Assembly (NCBI GenBank): GCA_947259495.1
Contig: CAMYLV010000002.1
Location: 21,825-85,824 of the forward strand
Length of the DNA stretch: 64,000 nucleotides
Direction of reading: 5' to 3'
DNA from: an uncultured Desulfobacterales bacterium
Lineage (GTDB): Bacteria > Desulfobacterota > Desulfobacteria > Desulfobacterales > JAHEIW01
Of the stretch, positions 7,610-17,406 are shown piece after piece. A program made the position numbers and the translations under genes. Each line of letters starts with the position of its first letter. The stretch's first letter is position 1. The notes beneath the pieces are model-generated. The model made no database searches, was not told the origin of the DNA, and was given only the letters and a program-made list of their open reading frames with translations.

Positions 7610-10423
7610 CTAAAGGACTGCCTTTAAATACTGACCGGTATACGAATTTTTAATTTCTGCAATTTCCTCCGGCGCACCGCAGCCAACAATATACCCGCCC
7701 TCATCTCCGCCCTCCGGGCCTAAATCAACTACGTAATCTGCGGTCTTGATGATATCCATGTTATGTTCGATCACAAGGACCGTATTGCCCTGATCGACCA
7801 GCATGTTGAGCACCCTGAGCAGTTTTTGAATGTCATCAGCGTGCAAACCGGTGGTGGGTTCATCAAGAATGTAAACGGTATTGCCGGTAGCTTTTTTACT
7901 GAGTTCTTTTGAAAGCTTTACGCGCTGCGCTTCACCGCCGGATAAGGTGGTCGCCGGCTGACCGATCTCGATGTAGCCCAGACCGACATCGGTCAGCGTT
8001 TGCAGGATGGTTTGTATTTTGCCAATTCGGCTAAAAAAATCCAGCGCCTGATTAACGGTCATGCCCAGGACCTCGGCTATCGTTTTGCCCTTGTAGCGGG
8101 CCTCAAGCGTTTCCCGGTTATAGCGTCGGCCCTGGCAGACATCACAGGTGACATAAACATCCGGCAAAAAATGCATTTCAATTTTAATGATGCCATCCCC
8201 CTGGCACGCTTCACATCGACCCCCTTTGACATTAAAGCTAAAGCGTCCGGGCTTGTAGCCCCGCATCCGGGCCTCAGGCGTGCGTGAAAAAAGCTCGCGA
8301 ATATGGGTAAAGGCGCCTGTATACGTGCCCGGATTTGAACGGGGTGTCCTGCCGATCGGACTTTGATCGATATGGATAACGCGATCAATATGTTCCACAC
8401 CGTTGATTTGCCGGTGGGCGCCGGCCGGCACCCGGGCTCGATAAAGTTTTTGCATCAGCGCCCGGTAAAGCGTTTCCAGCACGAGGGTTGATTTGCCGGA
8501 ACCGGATACTCCGGTAATGCAAATGAAGCAGCCCATTGGAAATTTTACATCAATCGTCTTTAAATTGTTGGCCGCAGCCCCTTCAATGATCAAAAACGGG
8601 CCTTTATCTGAGCGCCTGGTTGAAGGGACCTCAATCTGTCTGCGGCCCGATAAATACTGGCCCGTCAGCGAAGCCTGATGGGCGATCAATTCAGACGGCG
8701 GTCCGGCAAAGATAATTTCACCCCCCGTTATTCCGGCTCCCGGACCGATGTCGATTACATAATCTGCCGCCCGAATGGTTTCTTCATCGTGTTCAACCAC
8801 CAGCACCGTATTTCCAAGATCGCGCATCTGTCGCAGGGTTTCGAGCAAACGCTTGTTATCCCGCCTGTGCAGGCCGATACTAGGCTCATCCAATACGTAA
8901 AGTACCCCCGTTAATTTCGATCCGATCTGTGTGGCCAGGCGAATCCGCTGACTTTCGCCGCCAGAAAGTGATTGGGCGGAGCGGTTCAGCGTGAGGTAAG
9001 AAAGCCCGACATTTTCCAGAAAACCCAATCTTTCAACGATCTCCTTGAGGATGCGTCGGGCGATGATCTCTTTTTTGCCTGCCAGTCTCAAATCCAGAAA
9101 AAATGTGCGAATCTGGGCTATGGATAATGCGGTTAATTGCGAAACGGTGAGGCCGCCCACTTTGACGGATCGACTGGCGCGATTTAATTTTTGGCCTTTG
9201 CATTCAGGGCACGGTCGAAAATTCATATAACGCCCGATTTCTTCGCGCGACCAGCTTGAACCGGTTTCGCGGTAGCGGCGCTGCAGGTTCGGGATAATGC
9301 CCTCAAAGGGTTTTTGATAGCTGATGCGGCGATGACCATCCTCAAAATAAAAGGTAATCGGTGTCTCCCCCGAGCCATAGAGTAACACCTGTTTGAATTT
9401 ATCAGGCAGATCTTTGTAGGCCGTGTAAATATCAGTGCCGTATTGCCGTGTGAGGGCATCTAAAAACTCCGCAAAATGGACACTATTCCGATTGGCCCAG
9501 GGGGCAATGACGCCTTCGCGCAATGTCAGCTCCGGATTTGGAATGATTAGCTCCGGATCAAACGCCGTCATAGAGCCCAGTCCATCACAATCGGAACAGG
9601 CACCCTGGGGTGAATTAAATGAAAAGCTGGCAGGTGTAAATTCCGGATAGCTGATACTGCATCGGGTGCAGGCAGCCTGTTCGTTAAAAAAGATGGAGCC
9701 ATACTCCTGGGTATCAACATTAACGCGTCCATTTGATTGGGCCAGGGCCAGTTCCAGTGAGTCCGCCAAACGGTTCTTAACCGTTTCATTGATGATAAGA
9801 CGATCCACAACGACATCCACGGAATGCCTTTTATTTTTATCCAGTTTAGCGACATTTTCGATATCGCTCATTTTCCCGTCTACCAGAACCCGGGCAAAAC
9901 CCTCCTTTTTGAGTCGTTTGAGTAGTTTTTCATGGGTACCTTTTTGATCTGAAATGAGCGGAGATAAGACGATGATTCGAGTTTTATCGCCCAATGACAT
10001 CACGTGGTCGACGATCTGATCCAGCGTCTGGGAACGGATCTCCTGGCCGCATTTATAGCAATGCGGAGTCCCGACGCGCGCATACAGCAGGCGCAGGTAA
10101 TCATAGATCTCGGTAACTGTGCCGACAGTTGACCGCGGGTTGTGTCCGGCGGATTTTTGTTGAATGGCGATAGCAGGCGAAAGGCCTTCGATCAATTCAA
10201 CATCGGGTTTTTCCATGCGTTCTAAAAATTGACGGGCATAAGTAGACAGCGACTCAACATAGCGGCGCTGGCCCTCGGCATAGAGAGTATCGAATGCAAG
10301 CGTTGATTTCCCAGAACCCGATAGACCCGTGACAACCACCAGTTTTTCACGCGGCAGATCAACATCTATATTTTTCAAATTGTGCTCTCGAGCTCCCCGA
10401 ATGATTATTTTATCTGAGATCAT
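7610..10423 (-). CDS. uvrA: Excinuclease ABC subunit A
   Basis: DNA damage recognition ATPase of nucleotide excision repair, 937 residues. Two ABC modules are visible: Walker [10 protein letters not shown] near residue 32 and GVSGSGKST in the second half, with signatures [12 protein letters not shown] and [12 protein letters not shown]. Zinc-finger cysteine pairs include CYKCG and CEACQGDG. The frame is open to 10528, but ATG 10423 ([15 protein letters not shown]) is the standard UvrA N-terminus; the longer form needs a TTG. Confidence 0.96.
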   Translation of the reverse strand: MISDKIIIRGAREHNLKNIDVDLPREKLVVVTGLSGSGKSTLAFDTLYAEGQRRYVESLSTYARQFLERMEKPDVELIEGLSPAIAIQQKSAGHNPRSTVGTVTEIYDYLRLLYARVGTPHCYKCGQEIRSQTLDQIVDHVMSLGDKTRIIVLSPLISDQKGTHEKLLKRLKKEGFARVLVDGKMSDIENVAKLDKNKRHSVDVVVDRLIINETVKNRLADSLELALAQSNGRVNVDTQEYGSIFFNEQAACTRCSISYPEFTPASFSFNSPQGACSDCDGLGSMTAFDPELIIPNPELTLREGVIAPWANRNSVHFAEFLDALTRQYGTDIYTAYKDLPDKFKQVLLYGSGETPITFYFEDGHRRISYQKPFEGIIPNLQRRYRETGSSWSREEIGRYMNFRPCPECKGQKLNRASRSVKVGGLTVSQLTALSIAQIRTFFLDLRLAGKKEIIARRILKEIVERLGFLENVGLSYLTLNRSAQSLSGGESQRIRLATQIGSKLTGVLYVLDEPSIGLHRRDNKRLLETLRQMRDLGNTVLVVEHDEETIRAADYVIDIGPGAGITGGEIIFAGPPSELIAHQASLTGQYLSGRRQIEVPSTRRSDKGPFLIIEGAAANNLKTIDVKFPMGCFICITGVSGSGKSTLVLETLYRALMQKLYRARVPAGAHRQINGVEHIDRVIHIDQSPIGRTPRSNPGTYTGAFTHIRELFSRTPEARMRGYKPGRFSFNVKGGRCEACQGDGIIKIEMHFLPDVYVTCDVCQGRRYNRETLEARYKGKTIAEVLGMTVNQALDFFSRIGKIQTILQTLTDVGLGYIEIGQPATTLSGGEAQRVKLSKELSKKATGNTVYILDEPTTGLHADDIQKLLRVLNMLVDQGNTVLVIEHNMDIIKTADYVVDLGPEGGDEGGYIVGCGAPEEIAEIKNSYTGQYLKAVL

Positions 10424-10955
10424 GGCAATTTTTTCTGAGTGTTGTTTGTTTTGAGTGTAGCCGTCATAAAAAAAAAACTCAAACAAATTTCGCGAAAGGA
10501 TGTGAACCCCTGTTATTCCGTCGTTCAAGGTTATTTAAAAAAAGGCAGGAATTATTTTTTCGAAAATCAAGGATAATTGAAGATAATTAAAGATTTTGGA
10601 AGTATACTTTTTTGTTCATAACTTGTTGCGGGATATGGATATACTTAAAATACTTAAATATACCCTTCATTTGAAAAAGGTCGCATTTAAAGATGCTTGT
10701 GGCGATCTATATATTTAGTCAAATGAAAACAAATAGATATAAATTGTTTAAAAAGGCCCCGGAATACGATCTAAAACAGCTTTTATCAGGTTTGACTGAA
10801 TCAGTGTCATGCCTTAAATAAGCACCTGTTTTTTGATTTTAAGATAATCAGAATTCAACCTTCCAAAGCGTTTAGCTTCGCAATTTTTTTCATTAAATTT
10901 CTTCTAAAATAGCGTCATCACTCAGTTTGCATTAATTGGGGTTATTTAAGAGCCG
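10424..10955. other. 532-bp AT-rich gap between uvrA and dnaA
   Basis: No protein or RNA gene seen. It is very AT-rich and carries short direct repeats: AGATAATT/GATAATTGA/AAGATT around 10570-10595, and ATACTTAAA units around 10641-10662. It must hold the divergent promoters of uvrA and dnaA. The perfect DnaA box TTATCCACA is not present on either strand, so an origin is possible but not shown. Confidence 0.5.
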
Positions 10956-12299
10956 ATGGAAGTTGTCTGGAAAAAAGTTAAATCCGTCATCAAGGACCGG
11001 ATCGCGAAACATAGTTTTCAAATGTGGATCGAACCGCTGGATTTGCGAAATGACGATCCCGATCACTGGATCGTGACGTGTCCGAATTTCTTCTTCAAAA
11101 AGCGGGTAAATGATCTTTATGGAAAACTGCTTGCTGCAGAATTGAACAACGCGACCGGCAATCAGTGCCATCTGTCCTTTGAGGTTGGTTCTAAAAAATA
11201 TGCAAATCCCCTCAACGAAAAACTGCCGAATCCTCAATTACCGCTTCCAAACGTCTCTATTCGTCCACACAGTGGCCGTTATTTAAGAAGGGAGTTCACC
11301 TTTGATCAATTCGTTGTGGGAGCCAACAACGATTTTGCCTTTTCAGCCTCTCTATCACTGGCTTCCCGCAGAGAGAATCAGCAAAATGCGCTCTTTCTAC
11401 TTTCCAAAACCGGCATGGGAAAGAGCCACCTTTCTCAGGCGATTGGACATCATGTCTTATCCGAATATCCCAAAGAGCGCGTTTATTACGTAACAGCAGA
11501 AGACTTCAGCAATGAAATGGTACAGGCATTTCGCCAAGATTCCATCAACACATTTAAGGGAAAATACAGAAATAAATGTGATGTTTTGCTTTTAGAAGAT
11601 ATTCATTATTTAGGCGGCAAACAAAGGACCCAGGTAGAGCTGGCGTTAACCTTGGATTCGTTGTTTGAAGCCGGCAAGCGTATTATTTTCTCCAGTTGCT
11701 ATTTGCCCGGTGACATTCCCAAATTACACGATAAATTAAGATCGCGGCTGTCCGGCAGCCTGATTTCCCAAATCGATCCGCCTAATTTCAGAACGCGGGT
11801 CCGCATTTTAAGAAAAAAAGCGCTGATAAATAACTATCATGTGCCCGACCCGATTATCGAATATCTGGCCGGCGAACTGACAGAGGACATCCGACAGCTT
11901 GAAAGCGGTTTAAATGGTGTTGCGGCCAAATCATCCCTTTTAGGCGCTCCGATTGATTTGAACTTGACAGAAAGTGTTGTCAAAAACATGGTCCGTCAAC
12001 GCAAAAAAATCACCATTGATGTTATCAAAAAAATGGTGTGCAAATATTATAATTGCACACTTAAAGATATGGTTTCGTGCTCACGGAAACAGCATTTTGT
12101 CAGGCCCAGACAAATGGCAATCTATCTATCTCGCCGCTATACGGACGCACCTCTCCAGAGCATCGGTAAGGCCTTTAACCGATACCATGCCACGGCCCTT
12201 CATTCCATTCATTGTATTGAGCGGGGATTAAAAGAAAATAGTGCGATTCAAAAACAGGTTGCTTTTTTTAATCAGAAGCTCGAGTCAGGAAGATTTTAA
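10956..12299 (+). CDS. dnaA: DnaA-type replication initiator, divergent
   Basis: A 447-residue DnaA-family protein with domain I (1-75), a linker, the AAA+ domain (about 113-330) and a C-terminal helix-turn-helix domain (345-447). Walker A is SKTGMGKSH (150-158), Walker B LLLEDIH. Key sites differ from the norm: the usual GRDHTTV of the box-binding helix reads NRYHATA (408-414), and the sensor-1 region has SSCYLP instead of SSDRPP. PRQMAIYLSR is conserved. It could be the main initiator with altered box preference or a second DnaA. dnaN and gyrB do not follow. Confidence 0.85.
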   Translation: MEVVWKKVKSVIKDRIAKHSFQMWIEPLDLRNDDPDHWIVTCPNFFFKKRVNDLYGKLLAAELNNATGNQCHLSFEVGSKKYANPLNEKLPNPQLPLPNVSIRPHSGRYLRREFTFDQFVVGANNDFAFSASLSLASRRENQQNALFLLSKTGMGKSHLSQAIGHHVLSEYPKERVYYVTAEDFSNEMVQAFRQDSINTFKGKYRNKCDVLLLEDIHYLGGKQRTQVELALTLDSLFEAGKRIIFSSCYLPGDIPKLHDKLRSRLSGSLISQIDPPNFRTRVRILRKKALINNYHVPDPIIEYLAGELTEDIRQLESGLNGVAAKSSLLGAPIDLNLTESVVKNMVRQRKKITIDVIKKMVCKYYNCTLKDMVSCSRKQHFVRPRQMAIYLSRRYTDAPLQSIGKAFNRYHATALHSIHCIERGLKENSAIQKQVAFFNQKLESGRF

Positions 12300-12328
12300 A
12301 ACCCATCTTAAAAGCGCATCTAAGTGCC

Positions 12329-12355
12329 CATGGCGGCGCTGTGGAATGCGCCATG
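12329..12355. other. Hairpin downstream of dnaA
   Basis: CATGGCG (12329-12335) pairs with CGCCATG (12349-12355), 30 bases after the dnaA stop. There is no T-run. Confidence 0.35.
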
Positions 12356-12384
12356 CTGATATTTTACCCCCATGGTATAGTGTG

Positions 12385-12459
12385 GCCCGATATTTGGGGT
12401 GACAGGCATCTAAGTCTTTGAGTTTAACAACAGCGTGGGACTCATCCCAAATATCGGGC
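12385..12459. repeat. Perfect 14-bp inverted repeat, 47-bp spacer
   Basis: GCCCGATATTTGGG (12385-12398) and CCCAAATATCGGGC (12446-12459) are exact reverse complements, and pairing continues a few bases with mismatches. It lies in the convergent gap between dnaA (+) and the suhB-like gene (-). It could be a bidirectional RNA structure or a protein-binding pair of sites. Confidence 0.65.
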
Positions 12460-12542
12460 GACTGGTAATTTGATAATCATAGCGCATGGAAGGAAATGAC
12501 ATGATCGGCCCAGGAGGAATGAATATTTTAAAAGACAGGACG

Positions 12543-13331
12543 CTAGTTCTTTAGCTCTAATAACGACAGCATCTCTTTATGAATCTTACCGTTGGTGACC
12601 AGGATTTCTTTTTGGTCTATTACGAAAGGCTGATTTGCAAAATCGGTAACCACCGCGCCGGCTTCTGCGGCAATCACAGCTGCAGCAGCCTTATCCCAGG
12701 GTTTTAGGTTCTGTTCCCAGAATCCGTCAAATCTCCCGCAGGCCACGTAACAAATGTCAAGAGCGGCTGAACCCAAGCGTCGAACACCTTGTGATGTATT
12801 CTGACAAACGCTAAACCGCTTCATTACCGGCTCAATGATTTCGCTGAAATCATAAGAGAAGCCGGTTACCAGCAGGCTGTTGTGAACAGAAGTCGTTGAA
12901 GACACCCGGATGGACGAGTCATTTAACAGCGCGCCTTTGCCGGCTATGGCTGAGAAAAGCTCACCATCCATCGGATTGAGGACCAATCCCAGAGCCATCT
13001 CATCATGCACAGCCAATGCTATCGCAATCGAGAAAAGCGGTAACTGGTGGGCATAGTTGGTTGTTCCATCAAGGGGGTCGATTATCCATCGATATTCCGC
13101 ATTGCCATGGTTGACGCCGCTTTCTTCAGCCAAGATGGCGTGGTCGGGAAAAGCTTTACGAATGGTTTGAATGATTTTCTTTTCAGATGCGGTGTCTGCT
13201 TCGGTCACAAGGTCAAAAGCGCCCTTTTGACCGATTCGCGATATATGGCCAAAATGTTCTTGCAGTATCTTTGCTCCATTGTAAGCTGCTTCGATACCCA
13301 CTTTTTTTGCATGTTCAAGATCCATAAGCAT
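12543..13331 (-). CDS. suhB: Inositol monophosphatase family protein
   Basis: Mg-dependent phosphatase fold of 262 residues. Metal-binding motifs are EESG, WIIDPLDGTTNYAH and LKPWDKAAAAVIAAEAG. Members hydrolyse inositol phosphates or related sugar phosphates; SuhB also works in rRNA transcription complexes. The start overlaps the hflX end by 17 bases (an in-frame ATG two codons later is as likely), so it is translated with hflX. Exact substrate unknown. Confidence 0.88.
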   Translation of the reverse strand: MLMDLEHAKKVGIEAAYNGAKILQEHFGHISRIGQKGAFDLVTEADTASEKKIIQTIRKAFPDHAILAEESGVNHGNAEYRWIIDPLDGTTNYAHQLPLFSIAIALAVHDEMALGLVLNPMDGELFSAIAGKGALLNDSSIRVSSTTSVHNSLLVTGFSYDFSEIIEPVMKRFSVCQNTSQGVRRLGSAALDICYVACGRFDGFWEQNLKPWDKAAAAVIAAEAGAVVTDFANQPFVIDQKEILVTNGKIHKEMLSLLELKN

Positions 13332-14970
13332 TAGCCTTTAGCGTTGATTTTTCAAACAAGATCGCTTCCATCCGGTTGATGAGGGGCAGGAGCGTCGATT
13401 TTTGTTTGGCCGAGATCGCCATCCCACCGAGCCTATGCGTTAAATTTTGGATCTTATTGGGGTCGACCCGATCTATTTTATTGAGTACCCGCAGCGTCGC
13501 GGTATGCTGCAATTTAAGATCACTAAGAATTTGTTCCACCGAATCGATTTGGGACAAAACCTGCGGACTGCTGATATCGACGACGTGCAGCAGGAGGTCG
13601 GCACTTTCAAGCTCTTCAAGCGTTGCACGAAAAGCGACCAACAGGTCTTCCGGCAAGTCCTTAATAAAGCCAACCGTATCGGTGATAATAACCTCGGAAT
13701 CTTTTGGAAATTTGAGCCGCCGGCTTGAAGGATCCAGGGTTGCAAACAGCCGGCTTTCCGCCAGGACATTACTTTTGGTCAGCGTATTGAGCAAGGTGGA
13801 CTTGCCCGCATTGGTATAGCCGATAATCGAGATAATCGGCAGTCTCTTTTTTTGGCGCTGCGCCCTTTGTTGTTTGCGGTGTTTTCGTACGGCCAATAAT
13901 TCTTGTTCGAGCCGCGCGATTCGGTCCCGTGCGCGCCGTCGATTGATCTCCAGTTTGGTTTCGCCTGGCCCGCGCCCACCGATTCCGCCCGTTAGGCGAG
14001 ACATGGCGGTGTTTTTCAGGATTAAGCGCGGCAGTAAATATTTCAATTGTGCGAGCTCGACTTGTAATTTACCCTCACGGGTCTTGGCCCGCTGCGCAAA
14101 AATATCTAATATCAGCTGCGTTCGGTCGATGACTTTCAGCTCGATCTGATCGGTAATGGAGCGTATCTGCGAAGGGTTTAATTCCTGATCAAATATGATA
14201 ACAGTTGCTGCCTCCTGCAATGCCAGCATAGCGAGCTCTTGCAATTTCCCCGGGCCGATCAAACTCTGAGCCCTTTCGGATTTGCGCTGTTGAATAAGCG
14301 AGCCAACGATCTCGATACGGCTGGATTCTGCCAGTGCGCTCAACTCGGCAAGCGATTCCAGCGCTTTGTGCTTTGATGTCGAAGACACACAGGCCAGCAA
14401 TGCCCGCTCTTTATTCGTATCTGCGCTGTAGCCCCTGCTCGTGCGCGCAAGCTCGTCTTCCAACGCCAGGATCATTGCCAGACAGCCAATATCGAGTTGA
14501 GAAGGTGACAGCGGGGCTAAGATGCGATAAGGATTGTTGTCCACGTTTTTGGGAAGAATATGGGCGACGTGGATGTACGGGCGTGATTCGGCTTCACCAT
14601 TGGCAACAGCTGCCATCATGTCAAGTCTCAGCAGCGCCAGATCGGTAAGATCGTCATCGGATAACGGTTCGTTGGTCAAATGGGTGTGAACGCATCGCAG
14701 TCCCGTCAATCGACCGGGAGCCGCCCGGTATTCACTGATTGCAGGGATAACGATTTTTTTGTGGTCGCCGACAATAACATACGCAACCTTACCCTGACGG
14801 TTGATCAACAGACCGATCTGGCGCCGTGTCTCATGGGACAGACGGTTCAAATCGCGTGTTAGCGCAGCGCTGATTAAGAATTGGGGTTGGACGCGGCGGC
14901 GGTAAAAGTTTTCAAGTCGTCGAATTTGGTTGGCTTTAAGACCGACGGTATTTCCAAAAATTCTTTTCAT
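13315..14970 (-). CDS. hflX: Ribosome-associated GTPase HflX
   Basis: A 551-residue GTPase that splits stalled ribosomes in stress. The HflX subdomain contains GGRGPGETKLEINRR, followed by a coiled region and the G domain with GYTNAGKSTLLN (G1), TDTVGFIKDLP (G3) and NKIDRV (G4). The N-terminal extension of about 170 residues is longer than in E. coli (426 residues) but is found in many delta and clostridial homologues. Start ATG overlaps the dnaB stop by one base. Confidence 0.93.
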   Translation of the reverse strand: MKRIFGNTVGLKANQIRRLENFYRRRVQPQFLISAALTRDLNRLSHETRRQIGLLINRQGKVAYVIVGDHKKIVIPAISEYRAAPGRLTGLRCVHTHLTNEPLSDDDLTDLALLRLDMMAAVANGEAESRPYIHVAHILPKNVDNNPYRILAPLSPSQLDIGCLAMILALEDELARTSRGYSADTNKERALLACVSSTSKHKALESLAELSALAESSRIEIVGSLIQQRKSERAQSLIGPGKLQELAMLALQEAATVIIFDQELNPSQIRSITDQIELKVIDRTQLILDIFAQRAKTREGKLQVELAQLKYLLPRLILKNTAMSRLTGGIGGRGPGETKLEINRRRARDRIARLEQELLAVRKHRKQQRAQRQKKRLPIISIIGYTNAGKSTLLNTLTKSNVLAESRLFATLDPSSRRLKFPKDSEVIITDTVGFIKDLPEDLLVAFRATLEELESADLLLHVVDISSPQVLSQIDSVEQILSDLKLQHTATLRVLNKIDRVDPNKIQNLTHRLGGMAISAKQKSTLLPLINRMEAILFEKSTLKANAYGS

Positions 14971-16349
14971 TAAGGATTGTCGACCATATCCTCAGGCGCC
15001 ATGACTTCGAAACGGGTGTACGCGTCCAGGAAAGTGAGCTGGACTTTTCCGGTGGGCCCATTGCGTTGCTTGGCCAAAATGATCTCAGCCGTTCCTTTGA
15101 GGGGATTATTTTCGTCCTGATTATATATTTCATCTCTGTAAATAAAAGCGACGACATCGGCATCTTGCTCAAGCGCACCAGATTCCCGTAAATCAGATAG
15201 CTTTGGGCGTTTATCAGTGCGCTGCTCAAGCATCCGGTTCAACTGCGAAAGTGCAAGAACCGGGATCTCAAGCTCTTTGGCCAGTGCTTTTAGCGATCGC
15301 GACATTTCTGATATTTCAAGATCTCTACGTTCTAAGCCGCGACGGGCCTGCATGAGTTGCAGGTAGTCGATAATGACCAGTCCGATATTTTTATCCATTT
15401 TTAACCGGCGCGCTTTAGCCCGTATATCCATGGCCGTTAGGCTGGGAGAATCATCAATATAAATAGGGGATTCTGATAAGATGCCGGCCGCATCGGTTAA
15501 GCGGCGCCAGTGATCCATGCTGAAAAATCCGCCCCGCATACGAGCCGAATCCAGACGGGCCTCCGCACATAACATTCTGAGGGACAATTGCTCTTTTGAC
15601 ATTTCCAATGAGAATATGGCCACCGGAAGGTTCGCATCAACAGATGCATTTCTGGCGATATTTAAGGCCAACGCAGTTTTGCCCATGCTCGGGCGGGCGG
15701 CCAGGATGATGAGGTCGGAATTCTGCAACCCTGAAGTCAGGTTATCCAACTGTCCAAAGCCCATTGGCACACCGGTGACCAGGCTCTTGTTGCCCTGTTT
15801 TTCTTCCAATGTTTCAATATTGCCAATGATAAGCCTACTGAGCGGATAAAATGCCTGACTTGTCTTTCTTTCTGATATCTCAAAGATCGAGGTCTCAGCA
15901 AAGTCAATAATATCGTCGACATCGCCACGATCCTCATAACAGCGCTTGGTGATGGCGTTGGCTTTTTCAATCAGACGCCTCAGGGAGGCCTTATCGGCCA
16001 CGATTTTAGCGTAATGCTGTGCATTGACGGCTACCGGTACCGCGTCGAGCAGTCCTGCCAGATAGCTTGCTCCCCCGACCGCATCCAGATGGCCCTTTTC
16101 TTTCAGATGGTTGGCCAATGTCACCAGATCAACGGGTTCACCCCGATCGAACAAATCCATGATGGCCGCAAATATTTTTTGATGGGCGCTTCGATAAAAA
16201 TCAGCGGCTGAGAGAATTTCGACAACATCCAGCAGGGTATTATTATCGACCAAGATGGCACTAAGCAAGGATTCTTCCGCCTCAATGCTTTGCGGGGGCA
16301 GGTGGTAAAGAGATGGATCTTTTTGGCTCTGCAATTGTTGATTCGCCAT
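14970..16349 (-). CDS. dnaB: Replicative DNA helicase
   Basis: Hexameric 5'-3' helicase of the replication fork, 459 residues. The N-terminal DnaB domain (PPQSIEAEESLLSAIL) is followed by the RecA-like ATPase with Walker A ARPSMGKTALALN and Walker B LVIIDYLQLM, and RRDLEISEMSRSLKALA. No intein or insertion. It is last but two in the rpsF-rpsR-DUF2232-rplI-dnaB-hflX-suhB series, a common bacterial order for the first five. Confidence 0.96.
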   Translation of the reverse strand: MANQQLQSQKDPSLYHLPPQSIEAEESLLSAILVDNNTLLDVVEILSAADFYRSAHQKIFAAIMDLFDRGEPVDLVTLANHLKEKGHLDAVGGASYLAGLLDAVPVAVNAQHYAKIVADKASLRRLIEKANAITKRCYEDRGDVDDIIDFAETSIFEISERKTSQAFYPLSRLIIGNIETLEEKQGNKSLVTGVPMGFGQLDNLTSGLQNSDLIILAARPSMGKTALALNIARNASVDANLPVAIFSLEMSKEQLSLRMLCAEARLDSARMRGGFFSMDHWRRLTDAAGILSESPIYIDDSPSLTAMDIRAKARRLKMDKNIGLVIIDYLQLMQARRGLERRDLEISEMSRSLKALAKELEIPVLALSQLNRMLEQRTDKRPKLSDLRESGALEQDADVVAFIYRDEIYNQDENNPLKGTAEIILAKQRNGPTGKVQLTFLDAYTRFEVMAPEDMVDNP

Positions 16350-16775
16350 AGATTCTAACCTGAATTTTGTACGAGTCGGAGGCTTTCATATGCAAGGAGG
16401 CGCACCTTAATATTAAAAAATCAGATGCGTCATCCAACGGAACGGGACATTCAAGGGCGAAGCGATAGTGAACTATGCTTCGCCCATAATAACGCAGCAG
16501 ATGGAAGCCTCCGACTCGCCCATCGGGTGAAAATTAATGTGATAAAATGATTTTCATCCATTATACTAACAGGAATTTGGTTGTGCCTCCATAATTTGCT
16601 TAACGTGCTGCCTCTAAGTGCAGTCTCAACTCCGCATTAATTTTCATACAAGATTCAGGTTTAATCAGTCATAACGGTTGAAGGGGGCACAACCCATTTT
16701 AAAGCCGCGCTGATGCGCGCTGATCGATTTACTGCCCCTTCAATACACGCTCTTGAATCAATTGTAAATTACAAA
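16350..16775. repeat. 426-bp intergenic region made of several inverted repeats
   Basis: No gene seen. Three structures lie side by side upstream of dnaB. First, CGAGTCGGAGGCTTTCAT (16372-16389) pairs with 16501-16518 with one mismatch, enclosing the hairpin GGGCGAAGC/GCTTCGCCC (16455-16485). Second, TGAAAATTAATG (16528-16539) pairs exactly with 16635-16646. Third, TTGAAGGGGGCA (16678-16689) pairs with TGCCCCTTCAA (16733-16743). Confidence 0.7.
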
Positions 16776-17219
16776 TTATTCCGGGACGATTTCAACGCTT
16801 ATTTCGGGCTCAACCTCTTTGTATACCCGGATGGGAACCTTATACGAACCAATTGCTTTGATGGGTTCTTTTAGCAGTACCATTCGTTTTTCAAGGACGA
16901 TATCCTGTTTGGCCAGCGCATCGATGATATCGCGCACAGAAACAGACCCGTAAAGTCGATCTTCTTCGCTAACTTTGGCGGCAATTGTAACGGCCACACT
17001 TGCGAGCCTTTGAGCCATTTCTTCTGCCACCTTTCTCTCCTTGGCGATTTGGACGTCGAATTTGGTGCGATCGCGCTCCAACAGCTTGCGATTTTGGGGC
17101 GTTGCTAAAACCGCTTTGTTCTGAGGCAAAAGATAGTTGCGGGCATGACCGTCTGCCACACGAACTTCGCTGCCGATGATACCCAGGGAATCAATCGTTT
17201 CTTTTAATATGACCTTCAT
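16776..17219 (-). CDS. rplI: 50S ribosomal protein L9
   Basis: 147 residues, the usual length. The N-terminal rRNA-binding domain is clear (MKVILKETIDSLGIIGSEV, then DGHARNYLLPQNKAV), followed by the long helix and the C-terminal domain. A GAGGTTAAG-type site precedes ATG 17219. Upstream lies copy 2 of the 104-bp repeat, between rplI and the DUF2232 gene. Confidence 0.96.
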   Translation of the reverse strand: MKVILKETIDSLGIIGSEVRVADGHARNYLLPQNKAVLATPQNRKLLERDRTKFDVQIAKERKVAEEMAQRLASVAVTIAAKVSEEDRLYGSVSVRDIIDALAKQDIVLEKRMVLLKEPIKAIGSYKVPIRVYKEVEPEISVEIVPE

Positions 17220-17260
17220 ATCTTAACCTCCATGTCTGGCATTAAGCGGGGAGATTCCTA

Positions 17261-17364
17261 TTTATACCGCTTTCCATAATAATATTCCGCAATACGGAAG
17301 TGCGGCGTAAGGGTTGTAGAAAAAAACGTTTGAATACCGCAGCGTTTTTCTAACAACTACTATA
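17261..17364 (-). repeat. 104-bp dispersed palindromic repeat, copy 2
   Basis: Read on the minus strand it starts TATAGTAGTTGTTAG and ends ATGGAAAGCGGTATAAA, aligned over its full length with copies at 2257 and 28133. It sits between the DUF2232 gene and rplI, in the direction of transcription, so it is in the operon mRNA and can fold into the CGTTTTTTTCTACAAC hairpin. Confidence 0.8.
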
Positions 17365-17406
17365 AAATTAAGACGTTCAGCATCGGTGATTGATTGTTGC
17401 GTTCAA

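Noticed and set aside
10424..10528. N-terminal extension of UvrA from TTG 10528
   Set aside because: ATG 10423 gives the standard UvrA N-terminus and the extension has no similarity.
10424..10955. Firm oriC call
   Set aside because: No TTATCCACA box on either strand and no dnaN/gyrB neighbours; kept only as a possibility.
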